From positions 1 to 13,659 of the forward strand of contig CACYBG010000093.1 in assembly GCA_902772605.1 (NCBI GenBank): DNA of 13,659 bases. The letters are read 5' to 3'. Every line of letters begins with the position of its first letter. Within the stretch, counting starts at the first letter, position 1. The notes below the pieces were generated by a model, which saw only the letters and a list, made by a program, of their open reading frames with translations, ran no database searches and was not told the DNA's origin. Of this stretch, positions 12,307 through 13,659 are shown piece by piece. Source of the stretch: an uncultured Spirochaetaceae bacterium. GTDB taxonomy: Bacteria; Spirochaetota; Spirochaetia; Treponematales; Treponemataceae. Position numbers and translations under genes: made by a program.

Positions 12307-13659
12307 ATGAGAATAACAGCTACAAGTCACAGCCTTTCGGGCCACATAACGGTTCCGGGCTCAAAATCGCATACAATCAGGGCACTCCTTCTGGCTACAC
12401 TGGCGGAAGGAACGTCAAACATACACAACCCCCTTCCAAGTGCAGACTGTCTAAGTACGGCTGCTGCGGTTCCACTCATCGGAGCAGAGGTGGATCTGAA
12501 CCTTGAGACGGAAAATCAGACGGGAAACGACTGGATAGTAAGGGGTGCAGGAAAAAAGCTCCATCTCCCCGACGACGTGGTAAACGTGGGAAACTCAGGC
12601 TCACTTCTCTACTTCCTTTCTCCGGTAGCGGCGACTCTCGAAGGATGGTCCGTATTCACAGGCGACGAAAGCATCAGAAAAAGGCCGGTACATCATGTCG
12701 TGGACGTAATCAGGCAGATGGGTGCGGAAGCCTATATCGCCCGACCGGGAAGCAAGGGATGTCCGCTCTTAATCAAGGGTCCATGCGTTCCGGAATCAAC
12801 CATCGTTACGGAAGGCTCTATTTCAAGCCAGTACATAACCGGACTCATGATGGCAGCACTCAAGATGAAAAAGCCGCTTAAAATCAAGCTGACGGATCCA
12901 AAGGAAACCCCTTACCTGACAATGACGCAAAAATGGCTGGAATCTGTCGGAGCAAAGGTTTCAATCTCCAGTGATTTCAAGGACATCGAGGTTCAGGGAC
13001 CGGAAGAGATGAAGGCATTCGACTGCACCATACCGAGCGACTGGGAAGCAGTTGCATTCCCGCTGATTGCATCCCTGGTAAACGACAGTGCAATAACGAT
13101 AGACAACATCGACGGAAGCGGAACACAGGGAGATGATGCAATCGTTGAAGTGCTCAAGTCAATCGGTGCGGACATAACATGGGACAGGGAAAGGAACGCT
13201 CTGGAAGTACGCGGAATGAAAAAATCCAGGGACGGAATCGGGCGGCTTACGACTGAAAATCTCCCGGGCGGAGAACTCCACGTAAAGATTTCCGGCTATC
13301 CTGATGCTGTATGTGCACTTGCGGTAATATCATGCTTCACTGAAGGAACCGTTTATATAGAAGACATCGACGTGTGCCGCAGAAAGGAAACCGACAGAAT
13401 CGCAGTATTGAAAGAGGAACTGGGAAAACTCGGTGCAGAAATCGAAGAACTGAGCGACTGCATGATAATCCGCGGACATTCGCCTGTCAGAAAGGACGGA
13501 ACGAAAAACCCGGATTTCAAGCTCCACGGCGGTGAAGTCGAAAGCTACAACGACCACAGGGTTGCCATGTCCCTTGCCTGCATGGGTCTTGGACTTCCCG
13601 ACGGCGAAAAGATTTTCGTACGGAATGCCGAATGCTGTGCGGTGAGCTTCCCGAATTTC
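12307..13659 (+). CDS. aroA: EPSP synthase AroA, divergent, 3' end outside the window
   Basis: The frame stays open for 451 codons from ATG 12307 to the window end. The family usually ends within a short distance of the FPNF region reached here, so only a short tail is likely missing. The enzyme joins shikimate-3-phosphate and phosphoenolpyruvate in the shikimate pathway. Conserved elements by alignment to E. coli numbering: PGSKSHTIRALLLATLAEG with Lys20, Ser21 and Arg25 (K22, S23, R27); GNSGS at 95-99 (GNAGT); RKRP (124-127); SSQ (173-175); Tyr203 (Y200); Asp245 in PSDWEAVA (D313); RKETDR (359-364; K340, E341, R344); and NDHRVAM with His417-Arg418 (H385, R386). Odd sites are Tyr102 for R100, Glu200 for S197 and Val446 for K411. 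No Shine-Dalgarno is present and the mRNA is probably leaderless. It is divergent from mraY. Confidence 0.88.
   Translation, partial: MRITATSHSLSGHITVPGSKSHTIRALLLATLAEGTSNIHNPLPSADCLSTAAAVPLIGAEVDLNLETENQTGNDWIVRGAGKKLHLPDDVVNVGNSGSLLYFLSPVAATLEGWSVFTGDESIRKRPVHHVVDVIRQMGAEAYIARPGSKGCPLLIKGPCVPESTIVTEGSISSQYITGLMMAALKMKKPLKIKLTDPKETPYLTMTQKWLESVGAKVSISSDFKDIEVQGPEEMKAFDCTIPSDWEAVAFPLIASLVNDSAITIDNIDGSGTQGDDAIVEVLKSIGADITWDRERNALEVRGMKKSRDGIGRLTTENLPGGELHVKISGYPDAVCALAVISCFTEGTVYIEDIDVCRRKETDRIAVLKEELGKLGAEIEELSDCMIIRGHSPVRKDGTKNPDFKLHGGEVESYNDHRVAMSLACMGLGLPDGEKIFVRNAECCAVSFPNF

Noticed and set aside
1..13659. CRISPR array, tRNA or rRNA genes, insertion sequence, phage or defence genes
   Set aside because: No regularly spaced repeats, cloverleaf sequences, transposase or integrase motifs were seen on either strand.

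Overview
The window looks like chromosomal DNA of a treponeme-like spirochaete, probably a gut or rumen carbohydrate user. This rests on a PEGA-repeat envelope protein, a lipoprotein signal with a relaxed lipobox, the style of the MraY and AroA proteins, and a strong GGA/GAA codon flavour with moderate G+C. The genus is an inference from protein character; no database was searched.

Layout from left to right. Bases 1-391 are non-coding and open with a long inverted repeat cut by the window edge. Bases 392-3197 hold a two-gene envelope operon: a five-repeat PEGA protein with a FlgD-like module and an outer-membrane barrel, then a lipoprotein of unknown function. Next comes a carbon-storage block on the plus strand: glgX (glycogen debranching, 3388-5520), glgP (glycogen phosphorylase, 5864-8314) and galE (UDP-glucose 4-epimerase, 8513-9505). 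GlgX and GlgP together take glycogen to glucose-1-phosphate. GalE handles the UDP-sugar branch. Glycogen synthesis genes are absent. A monocistronic M20 metallo-hydrolase follows (9701-10927). A shared terminator separates it from mraY on the minus strand (11044-12114). Divergent from mraY is aroA (EPSP synthase, from 12307), which runs off the right edge.

I see no phage, transposon, CRISPR, defence or toxin system. The most notable content is regulatory. (1) glgX and aroA both have an extended -10 box 6-8 bases before the ATG, with an in-frame stop inside the -10 hexamer and no Shine-Dalgarno, so both mRNAs should be leaderless or nearly so. (2) glgP has a leader of about 286 nt with four hairpins, one of them ending three bases before the Shine-Dalgarno, plus a possible 32-codon upstream ORF. 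(3) galE is preceded by two tandem intrinsic terminators; the second T-run ends one base before the Shine-Dalgarno sequence, leaving no room for a promoter, so galE expression should need read-through or antitermination. (4) mraY and aroA fire from back-to-back promoters whose -35 boxes lie about 11 bases apart. (5) AroA keeps the catalytic core but lacks several residues that contact substrate in E. coli EPSP synthase.
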